Assembly: GCA_022822125.1 (NCBI GenBank)
Contig: JAJECF010000002.1
Location: 1-64,000 of the forward strand
Direction: 5' to 3'
DNA from: Alphaproteobacteria bacterium
GTDB taxonomy: Bacteria > Pseudomonadota > Alphaproteobacteria > Bin95
DNA: 64,000 nt
In this document: piece after piece, positions 8,801 to 17,458 of the stretch
Layout of the letters: every line of letters starts with the position of its first letter
Position numbering within the stretch: the stretch's first letter is position 1
Made by a program: the position numbers and the translations under genes
The notes under the pieces: model-generated
Databases searched by the model: none
The model's input: the letters and a program-made list of their open reading frames with translations, nothing else
What the model was told of the DNA's origin: nothing

Positions 8801-9235
8801 GTAGCCATGCCGATCCAGGAAGGAGAGCAGCGCTTCCAGGTCCATGACGCTGCCGGTCTCTCCGGAGAAGCGGCTGTCTGCCAGCCCGGCCCGGGGCGGC
8901 ACGCGCTGGAGGAAGGCATTTGCGGTGGTCAGCAGAATATCCGGCCGTGCCCCGTCAGCGAGTGCTGCAAGCGTTGCGAGACGCTCGGACACGAGGTCGT
9001 TGCGCGGCGAACTGCGGTCGTATGGCAGGCAATCCCAGCTCGGGAACCTCAAAAGCGACAGATGCGGCGCGAAGAAGCCAAGGCACTCGGTCATCCGCGC
9101 CATTTGCGCATCGTCGCGCGAGATGTGGATAACCTGGGCGCCGCGCGCGGCCAGAGACGCCAGCACGCGCGCGTCATGCCCCGGCGGCGCGCCGCCCAGG
9201 TAAACCCGCCCCGCACGGTCGAGCGGCGGGATCAT
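5807..9235 (-). CDS. mfd: Transcription-repair coupling factor Mfd (1142 aa)
   Basis: Mfd removes RNA polymerase stalled at DNA lesions and recruits UvrA. The layout is complete. A UvrB-like module is at about 10-340 (WDCLPYDRSSPRNDLVSERL). The RNA-polymerase-interacting domain is at about 475-545 (GDIVVHVEHGIGRYEGLEAV). A RecG-like SF2 motor carries Walker A GDVGFGKT (624-631), DEEQ (725-728) and TATPIPRT (751 on). A C-terminal TRCF domain follows. The start ATG at 9235-9233 overlaps the sdhE stop as ATGA. The frame is open for 181 more codons, but they run across sdhE and have no family similarity. Pairing of mfd and sdhE opposite recG is usual in alphaproteobacteria. Confidence 0.97.
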   Translation of the reverse strand: MIPPLDRAGRVYLGGAPPGHDARVLASLAARGAQVIHISRDDAQMARMTECLGFFAPHLSLLRFPSWDCLPYDRSSPRNDLVSERLATLAALADGARPDILLTTANAFLQRVPPRAGLADSRFSGETGSVMDLEALLSFLDRHGYQRADTVMEPGEYAVRGGLIDLFPAGEAAPLRIDLFGDGIEEIRCFDPVDQRSTDRLERFDLAPASEVVLTGDSIARFREGYRAAFGAVTADDPLYEAVSAGRRAVGIEHWLPLFHQRLETLADYLPDAAVVEDEQAGAARDIRFEAIADHYAARLDPPSGETPYRPLPPDRLYLDKAGWEACLQDRPAALLLPAATPDGPDAGGRPIMDFSEARARPDIDLYGAVADRLAAHAAAGRRVLLAAYSEGSRDRLAGLLGEQDVLATPVETAEELEGLPPDRLAATVLPLEGGFETADLAVVTEQDILGERLSSRARGRRRARDFLQELSEIAEGDIVVHVEHGIGRYEGLEAVTAAGAPHDCLRIQYAGDGRLFVPVENIETLSRYGASDSAVALDRLGGVQWQARKARMKQRIRELAEQLIRVAAERTLRPGETLQPPAGLYDEFAARFPFPETNDQLQAIEDVLEDLATGRPMDRLICGDVGFGKTEVALRAAFVTAMSGFQVAVVAPTTLLVRQHFKTFAERFRGLPVEIAQLSRLVSGKEARRVKERLADGRLDIVIGTHAVLAKSVRMKRLGLLVVDEEQHFGVAHKERLKQYRSNVHVLTLTATPIPRTLQLALSGVREMSLIATPPVDRLAVRTFVGPFDALVIREAVKRELLRGGRCFYVCPRVRDLPEVTERLRAMMPDARIGVAHGGMAAAALEEAVGAFYDGRVDVLVSTNIVESGLDIPEANTLIVHRADMFGLAQLYQLRGRIGRAKQRAYAYLTLPERRKLTKAAEKRLAVMQTLDTLGAGFQLASYDLDIRGAGNLLGDEQSGHIREVGIELYQHMLEEAVAAARSGAEEAEEDSSWTPQIGVGAPVLIPESYVADLNVRLSLYRRIAALEDREQTDAFAAELIDRFGPVPDELENLLRIVAIKRLCREAGVEKVDAGPKGAVVSFRGDFANPAGLIEFIGRQAGTVRLRPDHKLVIGRSWEKEPARIAGTERLLRDLAAIAAG

Positions 9236-9489
9236 CCGGCCTTGCGCGCCGACGCGATCAGGCTGGCCACGACCGGGTCGTCGGGCGGCGCGGCCGCGCC
9301 GGTCACCCAGTCCATTATTTCCGGGTCGTGGCGGGCCAGAAGCGCCTCGAAGCTGGCAAGGCCCTCCTCGTCGAGGCTGTCCAGGCGGGCGTCTGCAAAG
9401 GGGCCCAGCAGCAGATCGGCTTCCTTCGTGCCCCGGTGCCAGGCCCGGAACCGCAGCCGCTTGCGCCGGTATTCGAGCTCGTTGTTCAA
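9232..9489 (-). CDS. sdhE: SdhE/CptB flavinylation factor of succinate dehydrogenase (85 aa)
   Basis: Assembly factor that promotes covalent FAD attachment to SdhA. It is a small five-helix protein, recognisable by YRRKRLRFRAWHRGTKEADL, where the RG-x-x-E motif is the SdhA-contacting site. It is followed by LLLGPFADARL and HDPEIMDWVTG, which are characteristic. The start is TTG at 9489-9487 behind a GAGGGGG ribosome binding site; no ATG lies nearby. The stop overlaps the mfd start, so mfd is translationally coupled to it. recG diverges 70 bases away. Confidence 0.92.
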   Translation of the reverse strand: MNNELEYRRKRLRFRAWHRGTKEADLLLGPFADARLDSLDEEGLASFEALLARHDPEIMDWVTGAAAPPDDPVVASLIASARKAG

Positions 9490-9559
9490 CGCTTCGCCCC
9501 CTCGATATGCCGGGTGGTATAAATTGCCGGCCGAGGGATGTCAGCACAGAGACGGGGCG

Positions 9560-11644
9560 TTGCGACCGGAAATCCTGTTCCCCCTGTTCGAGCCGGTCAC
9601 GGCGATCCCGGGCGTCGGGCCACGCATTGCCGGGCTGATCGGCAGGGTTGCGGGGCCGCGGAAGATCGACCTTTGCCTTAAATTGCCGACGGGACTCGTG
9701 GATCGGCGATTTGCGCCTTCCGTCGCCGAGGCGCCGGACGGACGCATCGCCACCTTTACCCTTGTTGTCGAGGAGCACCGCCCGCCCCCGCGCGGCACGC
9801 GCATGCCCTACAAGGTGCGTTGCCGGGACGAAACCGGCGTGCTCGACCTCGTCTTCTTCAATGCGCGCTCAGACTATCTGGCGTCGGTGCTCCCCGTTGG
9901 CGAGAAGCGGGTGGTCAGCGGCCTCGTCGAGTGGTACCGCGCGGCGCCGCAGATAGCGCACCCGGATGTGATCGAGCGGCCGGAGCGCTGGACGCCGGCC
10001 ATGGCGGTGGAGCCGGTCTATCCATCGACGCAAGGGCTCGGCCCGAGGGTTTACCGCCGTGCTGTGGCCTCGGCGCTCGATGCAGCCCCGGAGCTTCCGG
10101 AGTGGCAGTCGCCCTCCGTGCTGGCGCGCGAGGCATGGCCCGGTTGGCGGCAGGCGCTACTGGCCGCGCACCATCCCGAAGATGCGGCCGGCGTGCTGGC
10201 GGCGCATCCGGCCCGCCGCCGTCTCGCCTATGACGAATTGTTGGCAAGCCAGCTCGCCATGGCGCTGGTCCGTCACCATCAACGCCGCAGCGCCGCCCGT
10301 CCCTATCGCCTCAACGGACCCGCCTGTCGGACCGTCGAGGCGCATTTGCCCTTCGCCCTCACCGGAGCGCAGCGCCGGGCTCTGGCGGAGATCGGCGGCG
10401 ACCTCGCCTCAGGCAAGCGCATGATGCGCCTGCTCCAGGGGGATGTCGGCAGCGGCAAGACGGTCGTCGCCGCACTGGCCGCGGCGGCGGCCCATGACGC
10501 CGGCGGCCAGGCGGCAATCATGGCGCCCACGGAGATATTGGCGCAGCAGCATTTCGAAACCCTTTCCACACTTTTGGCGCCCGGCGGACTGGAGGTCGGC
10601 CTTCTGACAGGCCGGGGCCGCGCCGGACCGCGCCGCAGCGTGCTGGCGGCGCTGGCATCCGGCGCCTTGCCGGTCGTTGTCGGCACGCATGCGCTGTTCC
10701 AGGAGCGCGTCGCCTTCGCCGACCTGCGCCTCGCCGTGATCGACGAGCAGCATCGCTTCGGCGTCGAGCAGCGCCTGGCGCTCACCGACAAGGGCCGTGA
10801 CGTTCACACGCTGGCGATGACGGCGACGCCCATCCCCCGGACCCTGCTGATGACGGCTTACGGCGATCTCGACACCTCGCGCCTCGACGAGAAGCCGCCC
10901 GGCCGCAAGCCGGTGGAGACGCGCGTGTTGCGCATGGAACAGCTGGACAGGATCGTGGAGCGCATCGGCGCGGCCATTGACGCCGGGCGCCGCGCCTATT
11001 GGGTCTGTCCGCTGGTGGAGGAGAGCGACAGGACAGACGCCGCCGCCGCGGAGGCCCGTTTTGCAGACCTGCAGCCGGTCTTCGACGACCGGGTGGCGCT
11101 CATCCACGGCCGCATGGCGGCGGACCGAAAAGCGCTTGCCATGGCGGCGTTCGCGGAAGGAAGGGCGAGCCTGCTCGTGGCCACCACAGTGATCGAAGTC
11201 GGCGTCGATGTTCCCGCGGCCGACATCATGGTCATCGAACAGGCGGAGCGGTTCGGCCTTGCGCAATTGCACCAGCTTCGCGGCCGCATCGGCCGCGGCG
11301 GGCAGCCAGGCGCCTGCGTTCTGCTTTACGGAGAGCCGCTCGGTCAGGCGGCGGAAAAGCGGCTCAGGCTCCTCAGGGAATGCGACGACGGCTTCCGCAT
11401 CGCCGAAGCCGACCTCGAACTGCGCGGCGCCGGCGAATTGCTGGGCACGAGGCAGAGTGGGCTGCCGGCGTTCCGCATCGCCGATCTGGACGAGCATGGC
11501 GACATGCTACGCATGGCCCGCGACGAAGCGCGCCTGATCGTGGAGCGCGACCCCGACCTCTCCGGCGCCCGCGGAGGCGCGCTCAGGACGTTGCTCTATC
11601 TCTTTGAGCGCGACGCCGGCGTCAGGCTGCTGCGCTCCGGCTGA
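9560..11644 (+). CDS. recG: ATP-dependent DNA helicase RecG (694 aa)
   Basis: Branch-migrating helicase that rewinds stalled replication forks and R-loops. The wedge (OB) domain occupies about residues 55-150. The SF2 motor has Walker A GDVGSGKT at 294-301, IDEQHRFGVEQR, MTATPIPRTLL and LHQLRGRIGRGG (motif VI). The C-terminal AEADLELRGAGELLGTRQSG is diagnostic. The start is TTG at 9560, giving M-RPEILFPLFEPVTAIPG, which matches the usual alphaproteobacterial N-terminus. The frame remains open upstream across sdhE but that part is spurious. Its last 49 bases overlap the 3' end of hflX, which is on the other strand. Confidence 0.96.
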   Translation: MRPEILFPLFEPVTAIPGVGPRIAGLIGRVAGPRKIDLCLKLPTGLVDRRFAPSVAEAPDGRIATFTLVVEEHRPPPRGTRMPYKVRCRDETGVLDLVFFNARSDYLASVLPVGEKRVVSGLVEWYRAAPQIAHPDVIERPERWTPAMAVEPVYPSTQGLGPRVYRRAVASALDAAPELPEWQSPSVLAREAWPGWRQALLAAHHPEDAAGVLAAHPARRRLAYDELLASQLAMALVRHHQRRSAARPYRLNGPACRTVEAHLPFALTGAQRRALAEIGGDLASGKRMMRLLQGDVGSGKTVVAALAAAAAHDAGGQAAIMAPTEILAQQHFETLSTLLAPGGLEVGLLTGRGRAGPRRSVLAALASGALPVVVGTHALFQERVAFADLRLAVIDEQHRFGVEQRLALTDKGRDVHTLAMTATPIPRTLLMTAYGDLDTSRLDEKPPGRKPVETRVLRMEQLDRIVERIGAAIDAGRRAYWVCPLVEESDRTDAAAAEARFADLQPVFDDRVALIHGRMAADRKALAMAAFAEGRASLLVATTVIEVGVDVPAADIMVIEQAERFGLAQLHQLRGRIGRGGQPGACVLLYGEPLGQAAEKRLRLLRECDDGFRIAEADLELRGAGELLGTRQSGLPAFRIADLDEHGDMLRMARDEARLIVERDPDLSGARGGALRTLLYLFERDAGVRLLRSG

Positions 11645-12864
11645 AACCGACGTTCGAAGCGCGCGCGGTCCGCCGGATCAAGAGCAACCGTTAACGACAC
11701 CCGCTCGTCGCCGTCCTCGCGCCGCTGCACATCGCCATGCCGGTAAAGCCACGCAATAGCCGCCCCGTCGCCCGGCGGCAGGACGAACTCCGACACAGTC
11801 TGCGAGTGCGAGAGCACCGTATCCACCGCCTCCAGCAGACTCCGGACCCCCTGCCCCGTCACCGCCGATACCGGAATGCCGCCGCCATTCGCCGCCGGAG
11901 CGGCCGTCAGGTCTATCTTGTTCCACACTTCGAGCCGGGGCGTGAGATGCGCATCCAGCTCGTCCAGCACGAGATCGACGTCGTGCTTCTGCGCGGCCGT
12001 GTCTGAGTCGGCGATGTCGCGGACATGCAGGATCAGGTCTGCCTCAATCACCTCTTCCAGGGTTGCCCGAAAGGCGGCGACAAGCTGCGTCGGCAGGTCC
12101 GAAATGAACCCCACCGTGTCGGAGAGGATGGCCCGCCGGCCCGATGGCAGGTCGAGCCCGCGCATGGTCGGGTCCAGGGTCGCGAAGAGCTGGTCCTGGG
12201 CAAGAACGCCGCTGCCGGTCAGGCGGTTGAACAGGGTCGACTTGCCGGCATTGGTGTATCCGACCAGGGCAATGACCGGGAACGGCACCCGCCGCCGGGC
12301 CCGGCGCTGGATGCCCCGCGTGCGGCGGACCTCCTCAAGCTGGCGCTTCAGCTTGACGATCTTTTCGTCGATCAGCCTGCGGTCGATCTCGATCTGGGCT
12401 TCGCCCGGCCCTCCGAGAAAGCCCGCCCCGCCCCGCTGTCGCTCGAGATGGGTCCAGGAGCGGACGAGACGAGTGCGCTGGTAGCTGAGCGCGGCCAGAT
12501 CCACCTGCAACACGCCTTCCCGCGTTCGCGCCCTGGCGCCGAATATTTCCAGAATGAGGCCTGTACGGTCGATGACCTTTGCGGCCCACGCTCGCTCCAG
12601 ATTTCGCTGCTGCACCGGCGTCAGCACGCCGTCCACAACAACGAGGCCGGCTTCCTTCTCGGCAAGCGCGTCCTTCACATCGTCTATCGCCCCGTTGCCG
12701 AGCAGGGTTGCAGGGCGCGGCCGGGCAAGGCGCACAATGCGCGTCGCCGGAACCTTCACGCCAATGGACTCGGTCAGCCGAACGGCCTCCGCCAGACGCG
12801 CCTCGGGCGCTCTCAGCGCATCCCTGCGGACAACCGGGTGGACGACGAGGGCTGCTTCCGTCAA
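11596..12864 (-). CDS. hflX: Ribosome-associated GTPase HflX (422 aa)
   Basis: GTPase that splits or rescues stalled ribosomes under stress. The HflX N-terminal domain (about 1-190) includes [14 protein letters not shown] and [19 protein letters not shown]. The G domain has G1 GYTNAGKST (202-210), G3 [10 protein letters not shown] and G4 NKID. The start is TTG, overlapping the hfq stop as TTGA (12864-12861). The hfq-hflX pairing is conserved across Proteobacteria and here is translationally coupled. The 3' end runs 49 bases into recG on the opposite strand. Confidence 0.95.
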   Translation of the reverse strand: MTEAALVVHPVVRRDALRAPEARLAEAVRLTESIGVKVPATRIVRLARPRPATLLGNGAIDDVKDALAEKEAGLVVVDGVLTPVQQRNLERAWAAKVIDRTGLILEIFGARARTREGVLQVDLAALSYQRTRLVRSWTHLERQRGGAGFLGGPGEAQIEIDRRLIDEKIVKLKRQLEEVRRTRGIQRRARRRVPFPVIALVGYTNAGKSTLFNRLTGSGVLAQDQLFATLDPTMRGLDLPSGRRAILSDTVGFISDLPTQLVAAFRATLEEVIEADLILHVRDIADSDTAAQKHDVDLVLDELDAHLTPRLEVWNKIDLTAAPAANGGGIPVSAVTGQGVRSLLEAVDTVLSHSQTVSEFVLPPGDGAAIAWLYRHGDVQRREDGDERVSLTVALDPADRARFERRFQPERSSLTPASRSKR

Positions 12865-13109
12865 GCGGGATCGTCTTCGCGGTCGAAGAGCTGGATCGGC
12901 GTCGACGGCATGATGGTCGAGATCGCGTGCTTGTACACGAGCTGCGAATGGCCGTCGCGGCGCAGCAGCACCGAGAAATTATCGAACGAAACAACCAGGC
13001 CCTGCAATTTGACGCCGTTCACGAGGAATACCGTAACCGGCGATTTCGCCTTCCTGATATGGTTGAGGAAGAGATCCTGGAGGTTCCTGTTTTTCTGGGA
13101 GGACGACAT
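12861..13109 (-). CDS. hfq: RNA chaperone Hfq (82 aa)
   Basis: Sm-like hexameric protein that pairs small RNAs with mRNAs. It has the full alphaproteobacterial length. Sm1 contains [20 protein letters not shown] and [15 protein letters not shown]; Sm2 is [11 protein letters not shown], with the conserved YKH motif. The distal-face and proximal-face residues (Q9 area, F42, Y56-K57-H58 region) appear present. The ATG at 13109-13107 lies 67 bases after the HAD gene. The reading frame is open further upstream but only this part matches. The downstream hflX overlaps by TTGA. Confidence 0.97.
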   Translation of the reverse strand: MSSSQKNRNLQDLFLNHIRKAKSPVTVFLVNGVKLQGLVVSFDNFSVLLRRDGHSQLVYKHAISTIMPSTPIQLFDREDDPA

Positions 13110-13176
13110 CGGCGTTGACCCCGGCTGACGCTCGGAAGGCCGCCCGGCCGTTGCCGCGGCAGCTTCCTTCCCAGTT

Positions 13177-13809
13177 TTAATTGATGCAGCGCGAGAACAC
13201 GACAAGGTCCGGAATTGCGGCCAGACTGTCGCAGCGCGCATCGGCGCGCATGTCCGGCGGGGAACCGCCGGGATAAGGCACGACGGCCGAGCGCAGGCCC
13301 GCATTGCGCGCCGTGCGGATGTCGGTATCCGAGTCCCCGACCAGCCAACACCCCGCCTGCCCGCCGAGAGCCATTCTGACAGGCGCGGCGTCCGGCTTGT
13401 CGCGGCATGCGTCCCCCGCGCCCACCAGCGCCTCGAAGCGGCCGGTCCAGCCCAGGCGGTCCGCCTCTCGCCGCAGATAAACGCCGTTCTTGTTGGAAAC
13501 GACGGCAAGCGCGAAGCCGGCGGCTTCGAGGCGGTCCAGGCACGCCCCGGCGCCGGGCAACAGTGTCAACGCATCCAGATGGCGGGCCTCGAATGCCGCG
13601 TAAAACATGTCGCTCGCCCGCCGCCAGTCAGTGCCGAACATGGTCGGGAAACTCTCGCGGCCCGAGCGGGACACATGCTGCAAGGTTTCGGCGAAGGTCC
13701 ACCGCCGCAATCCGAAGGATTTGCGCGTGGCCGCCAGCGCTTCATGAATGACCGGCCAATTGTCCACCAGCGTCCCGTCCCAGTCGAAAAGGACGACCGG
13801 ACGGGTCAT
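13177..13809 (-). CDS. HAD-superfamily hydrolase (210 aa)
   Basis: A phosphatase of the HAD-IA type. Motif I DWDGT uses nucleophile Asp9 and acid/base Asp11. A helical cap covers about 20-85. Motif II is VVSNKNG, motif III the Lys in RDKPDAAP, and motif IV GDSDTD. Phosphoglycolate- or pyrophosphate-like substrates are typical for this class, but the substrate cannot be fixed. The ATG start overlaps the stop of the aminotransferase gene (ATGA, 13809-13806), so the two are co-translated. hfq follows 67 bases downstream in the same direction. Confidence 0.88.
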   Translation of the reverse strand: MTRPVVLFDWDGTLVDNWPVIHEALAATRKSFGLRRWTFAETLQHVSRSGRESFPTMFGTDWRRASDMFYAAFEARHLDALTLLPGAGACLDRLEAAGFALAVVSNKNGVYLRREADRLGWTGRFEALVGAGDACRDKPDAAPVRMALGGQAGCWLVGDSDTDIRTARNAGLRSAVVPYPGGSPPDMRADARCDSLAAIPDLVVFSRCIN

Positions 13810-14669
13810 GCAGCGGCGTCTCCGTGCTCCATATAGCGCGCATAGACCTCGAACAGAGCGCGTGCGGTGGAGCCGGGTTTTCCGTTGCCGATAACCGCCT
13901 CGTCTATCCTGACCACGGGCGTGACATAAGAGGTCGCGCTGGTGACGAAGGCTTCCCGGGCCCGTCTCGCCTCCTCGATGGTGAAGCGGCGTTCGGCGAA
14001 GTCGAGGCCCAGGCGCTCGGCCAGCTTCGAGACGGTTCCGCGCGTGACGCCCGCCAGAATGCCGTGGTCGAGTTCCCTTGTAAGAAGTTCGCCGCCCGAG
14101 GTCACAATCCAGACATTGGTCGAGCTGCCCTCGGTGACGAACCCCTCCTCGTCCACGAACACCGCTTCATAGGCGCCGGCCTCCCTCGCCGTCTGCTTGG
14201 CCAGGATGTTGGGCAGCAGCGAAACCGATTTGATGTCGCAACGCTTCCAGCGATTGTCCGGCACCGAGACGGCGTCCACGCCGGTTTCCAATATCCCGGC
14301 ATTTGGCGGTGATTTGCGGCTGCCGGTCACCACCAGCGCGGTTTCGGCGTCTGCCGGAAACGGATGATCCCGGCGCGCAACGCCGCGTGTCGCCTGAAGG
14401 TAAACAATACCGTTTTCTATACGATTGTGGCGTCTTACCTCATCCAACACATGATAAAGGGCCGGGCGATTCATGGGCGGGGCAATCCGCAATTCGCCGA
14501 GTGAACGGTCCAGTCGGTCGAGATGCGGCTCGGCATCGACGAACCGGCCGGCGCGCACCGCGATGACCTCGTAAACCCCGTCGGCGAACTGGTAGCCGCG
14601 GTCCTCCACATGCACCGCCGCCTCGCGATGCGGCACATAGCGGCCGTTGACATAGGCGATTCTGGCCAA
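13806..14669 (-). CDS. dat: D-amino-acid transaminase (287 aa)
   Basis: A fold-type IV PLP enzyme that makes D-alanine or D-glutamate for peptidoglycan, or degrades D-amino acids. It has the N-terminal VEDRGYQFADGVYEV, the RGVARRDHPFP loop, PLP lysine Lys147 in CDIKSVSLLPNILAKQ, and EGFVTEGSSTNVWIV (cofactor phosphate cup). These are the features of the D-amino-acid rather than the branched-chain subgroup. The start is TTG at 14669 behind GGGGAGGAAACGGAC, and no ATG fits. It lies 19 bases after trkA in the ntr-trk-hfq run. Confidence 0.88.
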   Translation of the reverse strand: MARIAYVNGRYVPHREAAVHVEDRGYQFADGVYEVIAVRAGRFVDAEPHLDRLDRSLGELRIAPPMNRPALYHVLDEVRRHNRIENGIVYLQATRGVARRDHPFPADAETALVVTGSRKSPPNAGILETGVDAVSVPDNRWKRCDIKSVSLLPNILAKQTAREAGAYEAVFVDEEGFVTEGSSTNVWIVTSGGELLTRELDHGILAGVTRGTVSKLAERLGLDFAERRFTIEEARRAREAFVTSATSYVTPVVRIDEAVIGNGKPGSTARALFEVYARYMEHGDAAA

Positions 14670-14688
14670 GTCCGTTTCCTCCCCGTCT

Positions 14689-16065
14689 CTAGAAGAACTC
14701 CAGACGCACAGCGAACATCTGCTCGACCCGCTTGAGCACCGCCGTCATGGAGAACAGAACGACTCGGTCTCCCGCGCGGATCATGGTGCGCCCACGCGGA
14801 ATCATAACCCGGTCGCCACGCAGAATGGCCCCCACAATGGATCCGGCGGGCATCTTGAGCATCCTCAGGTCCTTGTCTGTCACCATGGAGGTCTCAAGGA
14901 TTTCCACTTCCAGCGCCTCGCCGAAATCGTCCCCGATGGAGAACGCCGCCAGGACCCGTCCGCGGCGTACGTGCTGCAGGATTTGCGAGACGGTAATCGC
15001 CCGGGGGTTTATGACGACGTCGATATCCAGGGGGCTTATCAGCGCGCTATAGGCGGACTTGTTGATGAGCGCGACTGTGCGCGACGCCCCGGCCCGTTTC
15101 GCCAGCAATGACGCCAGAATGTTGGTTTCGTCGTCATTCGTGAGCGCGATCGTCAGGTCTGCGTTTTCGAAATTGGCTTCCTCCAGAAGATCTTCGGAGA
15201 GAGCGTCGCCCTGCAACACGGTGGTCCGCCGCAAGGTATCCGTAAGCTCGGCGGCCTTTTCGCGGTCGCGCTCGATCAGGCGCAGGCGCACATGCGGAAG
15301 CTCTTCTTCTATCAGGCTTGCAAGCCGGTGCCCGATATTGCCGCCCCCGATTATGACCGCGCGCTCGGCTTCCTTTTCTTCGTGGCCAAACGCCGTCATG
15401 GCGCGGGTCGCATGGGCGTTGTCCACGATGAAATAGACTTCATCCCCGACCAGCATCTGATCGCGCGCCCTGGGAACGAATTTCCGCTCGCCGCGGATGA
15501 TTCCGACTACGTTGATGTTCAGGTCCGGGAACAGCGCCGTCAACTGGCGCAGCGGCGTATTGACGATCGGGCAGGCATCGTCGAGGCGCACGCCGATCAA
15601 CCGGACCCGTCCGTCCGCAAACGGGATCATCTCCGTCGTTCCCGGCCGGGACAGCCTGCGCATGATCGCGCTTGCCACTTCGCGCTCGGGAGAAATGATC
15701 GTGTCGATAGGCATGGCTTCGCGCGCGAACAGGTCCGCCCAGTGACCGTCGAGGTAGGACGGGCGGCGGATGCGTGCGATCCTGGTCGGGATGTTGAACA
15801 GTGAATGCGCTACCTGGCACGCGATCATGTTGATCTCGTCCACGAGGGTAACCGCAATCAGCATATCCGCGTCTTCCGCGCCGGCCCGCGCCAGCACGTC
15901 GGGACTGGACGCATGACCGGCAACCGCCCGGATATCCAGGGTTTCCGCCAATTGCTCGATCAATTCCGAGGATCGGTCCACCACGGTGACGTCGTTGCGC
16001 TCCGCCGCCAGATAGCGGGCAATGTTCATGCCGACCTGACCGGCGCCGCAGACGATTACGCGCAT
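14689..16065 (-). CDS. trkA: Trk system potassium uptake regulator TrkA (458 aa)
   Basis: Peripheral NAD(H)-binding subunit gating the TrkH/TrkG K+ channel at the inner membrane. It contains two tandem RCK units: the first Rossmann motif GAGQVG at residues 7-12 and the second GGGNIG near 240. Each is followed by a TrkA-C domain (DEVYFIV and DRVVLFSM strands). The length is normal. The gene lies 10 bases after ntrX, and an ntrYX-trkA order is common in alphaproteobacteria. The channel gene itself is not in this window. Confidence 0.95.
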   Translation of the reverse strand: MRVIVCGAGQVGMNIARYLAAERNDVTVVDRSSELIEQLAETLDIRAVAGHASSPDVLARAGAEDADMLIAVTLVDEINMIACQVAHSLFNIPTRIARIRRPSYLDGHWADLFAREAMPIDTIISPEREVASAIMRRLSRPGTTEMIPFADGRVRLIGVRLDDACPIVNTPLRQLTALFPDLNINVVGIIRGERKFVPRARDQMLVGDEVYFIVDNAHATRAMTAFGHEEKEAERAVIIGGGNIGHRLASLIEEELPHVRLRLIERDREKAAELTDTLRRTTVLQGDALSEDLLEEANFENADLTIALTNDDETNILASLLAKRAGASRTVALINKSAYSALISPLDIDVVINPRAITVSQILQHVRRGRVLAAFSIGDDFGEALEVEILETSMVTDKDLRMLKMPAGSIVGAILRGDRVMIPRGRTMIRAGDRVVLFSMTAVLKRVEQMFAVRLEFF

Positions 16066-16075
16066 GGCCGCGACG

Positions 16076-17458
16076 TCATGCCTGCCGGTCCGGTTCGACG
16101 GCTTGTGCGGGACCGAAGGCCCTGAGCTTGCGGTGAAGGGTCGAGCGGTCCATGCCGATAAATTGCGCAGTTTGGGAAATATTGTTGCCGAAACGGCGCA
16201 TCTGGGCGAGCAGATATTCGCGCTCGAACATCTCGCGCGCTTCCCTCAGAGGCAGCGACATCATCGCATCGCCTTTTTCGAAATGCGAGATAACCGGCGC
16301 ATCCTTGTAGAGTTCGGGGGGAAGCGCACTGGCGCGCAACACTAAGGAACCCTCGCCCAGCGCCAGGATCGAAAGCCGCTCCACAATGTTGCGCAGTTCG
16401 CGGACATTTCCCGGCCAGTCATAGGCCTGAAGCGCCGCCATTGCATCTTCCGCCACCGTCAGCGGATTCGTGCCCGCCTGTCTGGCGTATAATTCCAGAA
16501 AATGCTCGACCAGAAGCGGGATGTCTTCCCGCCGCCGGCGCAGAGGCGCAATTTCAAACGGCACGACATTGAGCCGGTAGAAAAGGTCCTGACGCAGGCG
16601 TCCCTGCGCGACTTCGGCGGCAAGATCCCGGTTCGAGGTTGCAATGATGCGCACATCGACGCTCACCCTCTGGGCTCCCGCGACGCGCAGAAATGTCTGC
16701 TCCTGGAGGACGCGAATGATCTTGCCCTGGGTTTCGCGCGGCATGTCGGCAATCTCGTCCAGCATCAGGGTGCCGCCATGGGCGCGCTCCAGAAGGCCGG
16801 TCTTGCCGGCACCTTCCTCGCTCCCGAACAGCTCTTCCTCGAGCCGCGCCGGGGCCATGATGGCGCAGTTCGCCACCACGAACGGCCCTGCGCTCCGGCG
16901 CGAACAGCTGTGAATCATGCGTGCAGCGACCTCCTTGCCGCTGCCGGGCGGGCCCTGGATGAGAACGCGGCTGCCGGTCGGCGCCACACGCTCGATCAGG
17001 CTGCGCGTTTGTGAAATCTCGGGCGACCGCCCGATCAACTCCGTCATGGCGCCCGTATGCAAGCGGAGTTCGGCATTCTCGCGTCGCAGGCGGAAAGCCT
17101 CCATCGCCCGGGAAATAGCCAGAAGCAGCCTGTCGGTGGTGAACGGCTTCTCGACGAAATCATAGGCCCCGTCGCGGATTGCCGCGACCGCGGTCTCGAT
17201 GCTGCCATGGCCGCTAATCATCAGCACAGGCAGGTCGTCATGCCGTTTACGGACATGGCGCAGCAGTTCCATGCCGCTCAGGCGGCTGCCCTCCAGCCAC
17301 ACATCGAGCAGCAGCACGCTCGGCTGGCGCTTCTGCAGCTCCTCCAGCGCCCTGTCACTGTTGCTCGCGCTGCGCGCTTCGAACCCTTCGTCCTGCAGCA
17401 CGCCGGCAATCAACTGCCGGATATCTTGCTCGTCATCGACAATCAGGATGTCATGCAT
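16076..17458 (-). CDS. ntrX: Nitrogen/redox response regulator NtrX (460 aa)
   Basis: Receiver, AAA+ and Fis-type HTH protein. The receiver has phospho-acceptor Asp52 (LLLDVW) and KPF. The AAA+ domain has Walker A GPPGSGKE and the LMLDEIADMP Walker B. The HTH reads NNISQTAQFIGMDRSTLHRK. The region that in sigma-54 activators carries GAFTGA reads GSEEGAGKTGLLE here. Absence of that motif is usual for NtrX and suggests regulation with sigma-70 RNA polymerase. The start ATG at 17458 overlaps ntrY by 8 bases; the 59-codon upstream extension is part of ntrY in another frame. It controls nitrogen, respiration and envelope genes in related species. Confidence 0.94.
   Translation of the reverse strand: MHDILIVDDEQDIRQLIAGVLQDEGFEARSASNSDRALEELQKRQPSVLLLDVWLEGSRLSGMELLRHVRKRHDDLPVLMISGHGSIETAVAAIRDGAYDFVEKPFTTDRLLLAISRAMEAFRLRRENAELRLHTGAMTELIGRSPEISQTRSLIERVAPTGSRVLIQGPPGSGKEVAARMIHSCSRRSAGPFVVANCAIMAPARLEEELFGSEEGAGKTGLLERAHGGTLMLDEIADMPRETQGKIIRVLQEQTFLRVAGAQRVSVDVRIIATSNRDLAAEVAQGRLRQDLFYRLNVVPFEIAPLRRRREDIPLLVEHFLELYARQAGTNPLTVAEDAMAALQAYDWPGNVRELRNIVERLSILALGEGSLVLRASALPPELYKDAPVISHFEKGDAMMSLPLREAREMFEREYLLAQMRRFGNNISQTAQFIGMDRSTLHRKLRAFGPAQAVEPDRQA

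Noticed and set aside
8351..9559. In-frame upstream extension of recG
   Set aside because: It runs antisense to mfd and sdhE. The TTG at 9560 gives the normal RecG N-terminus.
9236..9778. In-frame upstream extension of mfd
   Set aside because: It covers sdhE on the same strand and part of recG on the other; the extra residues show no Mfd similarity, and the ATGA junction with sdhE is a better start.
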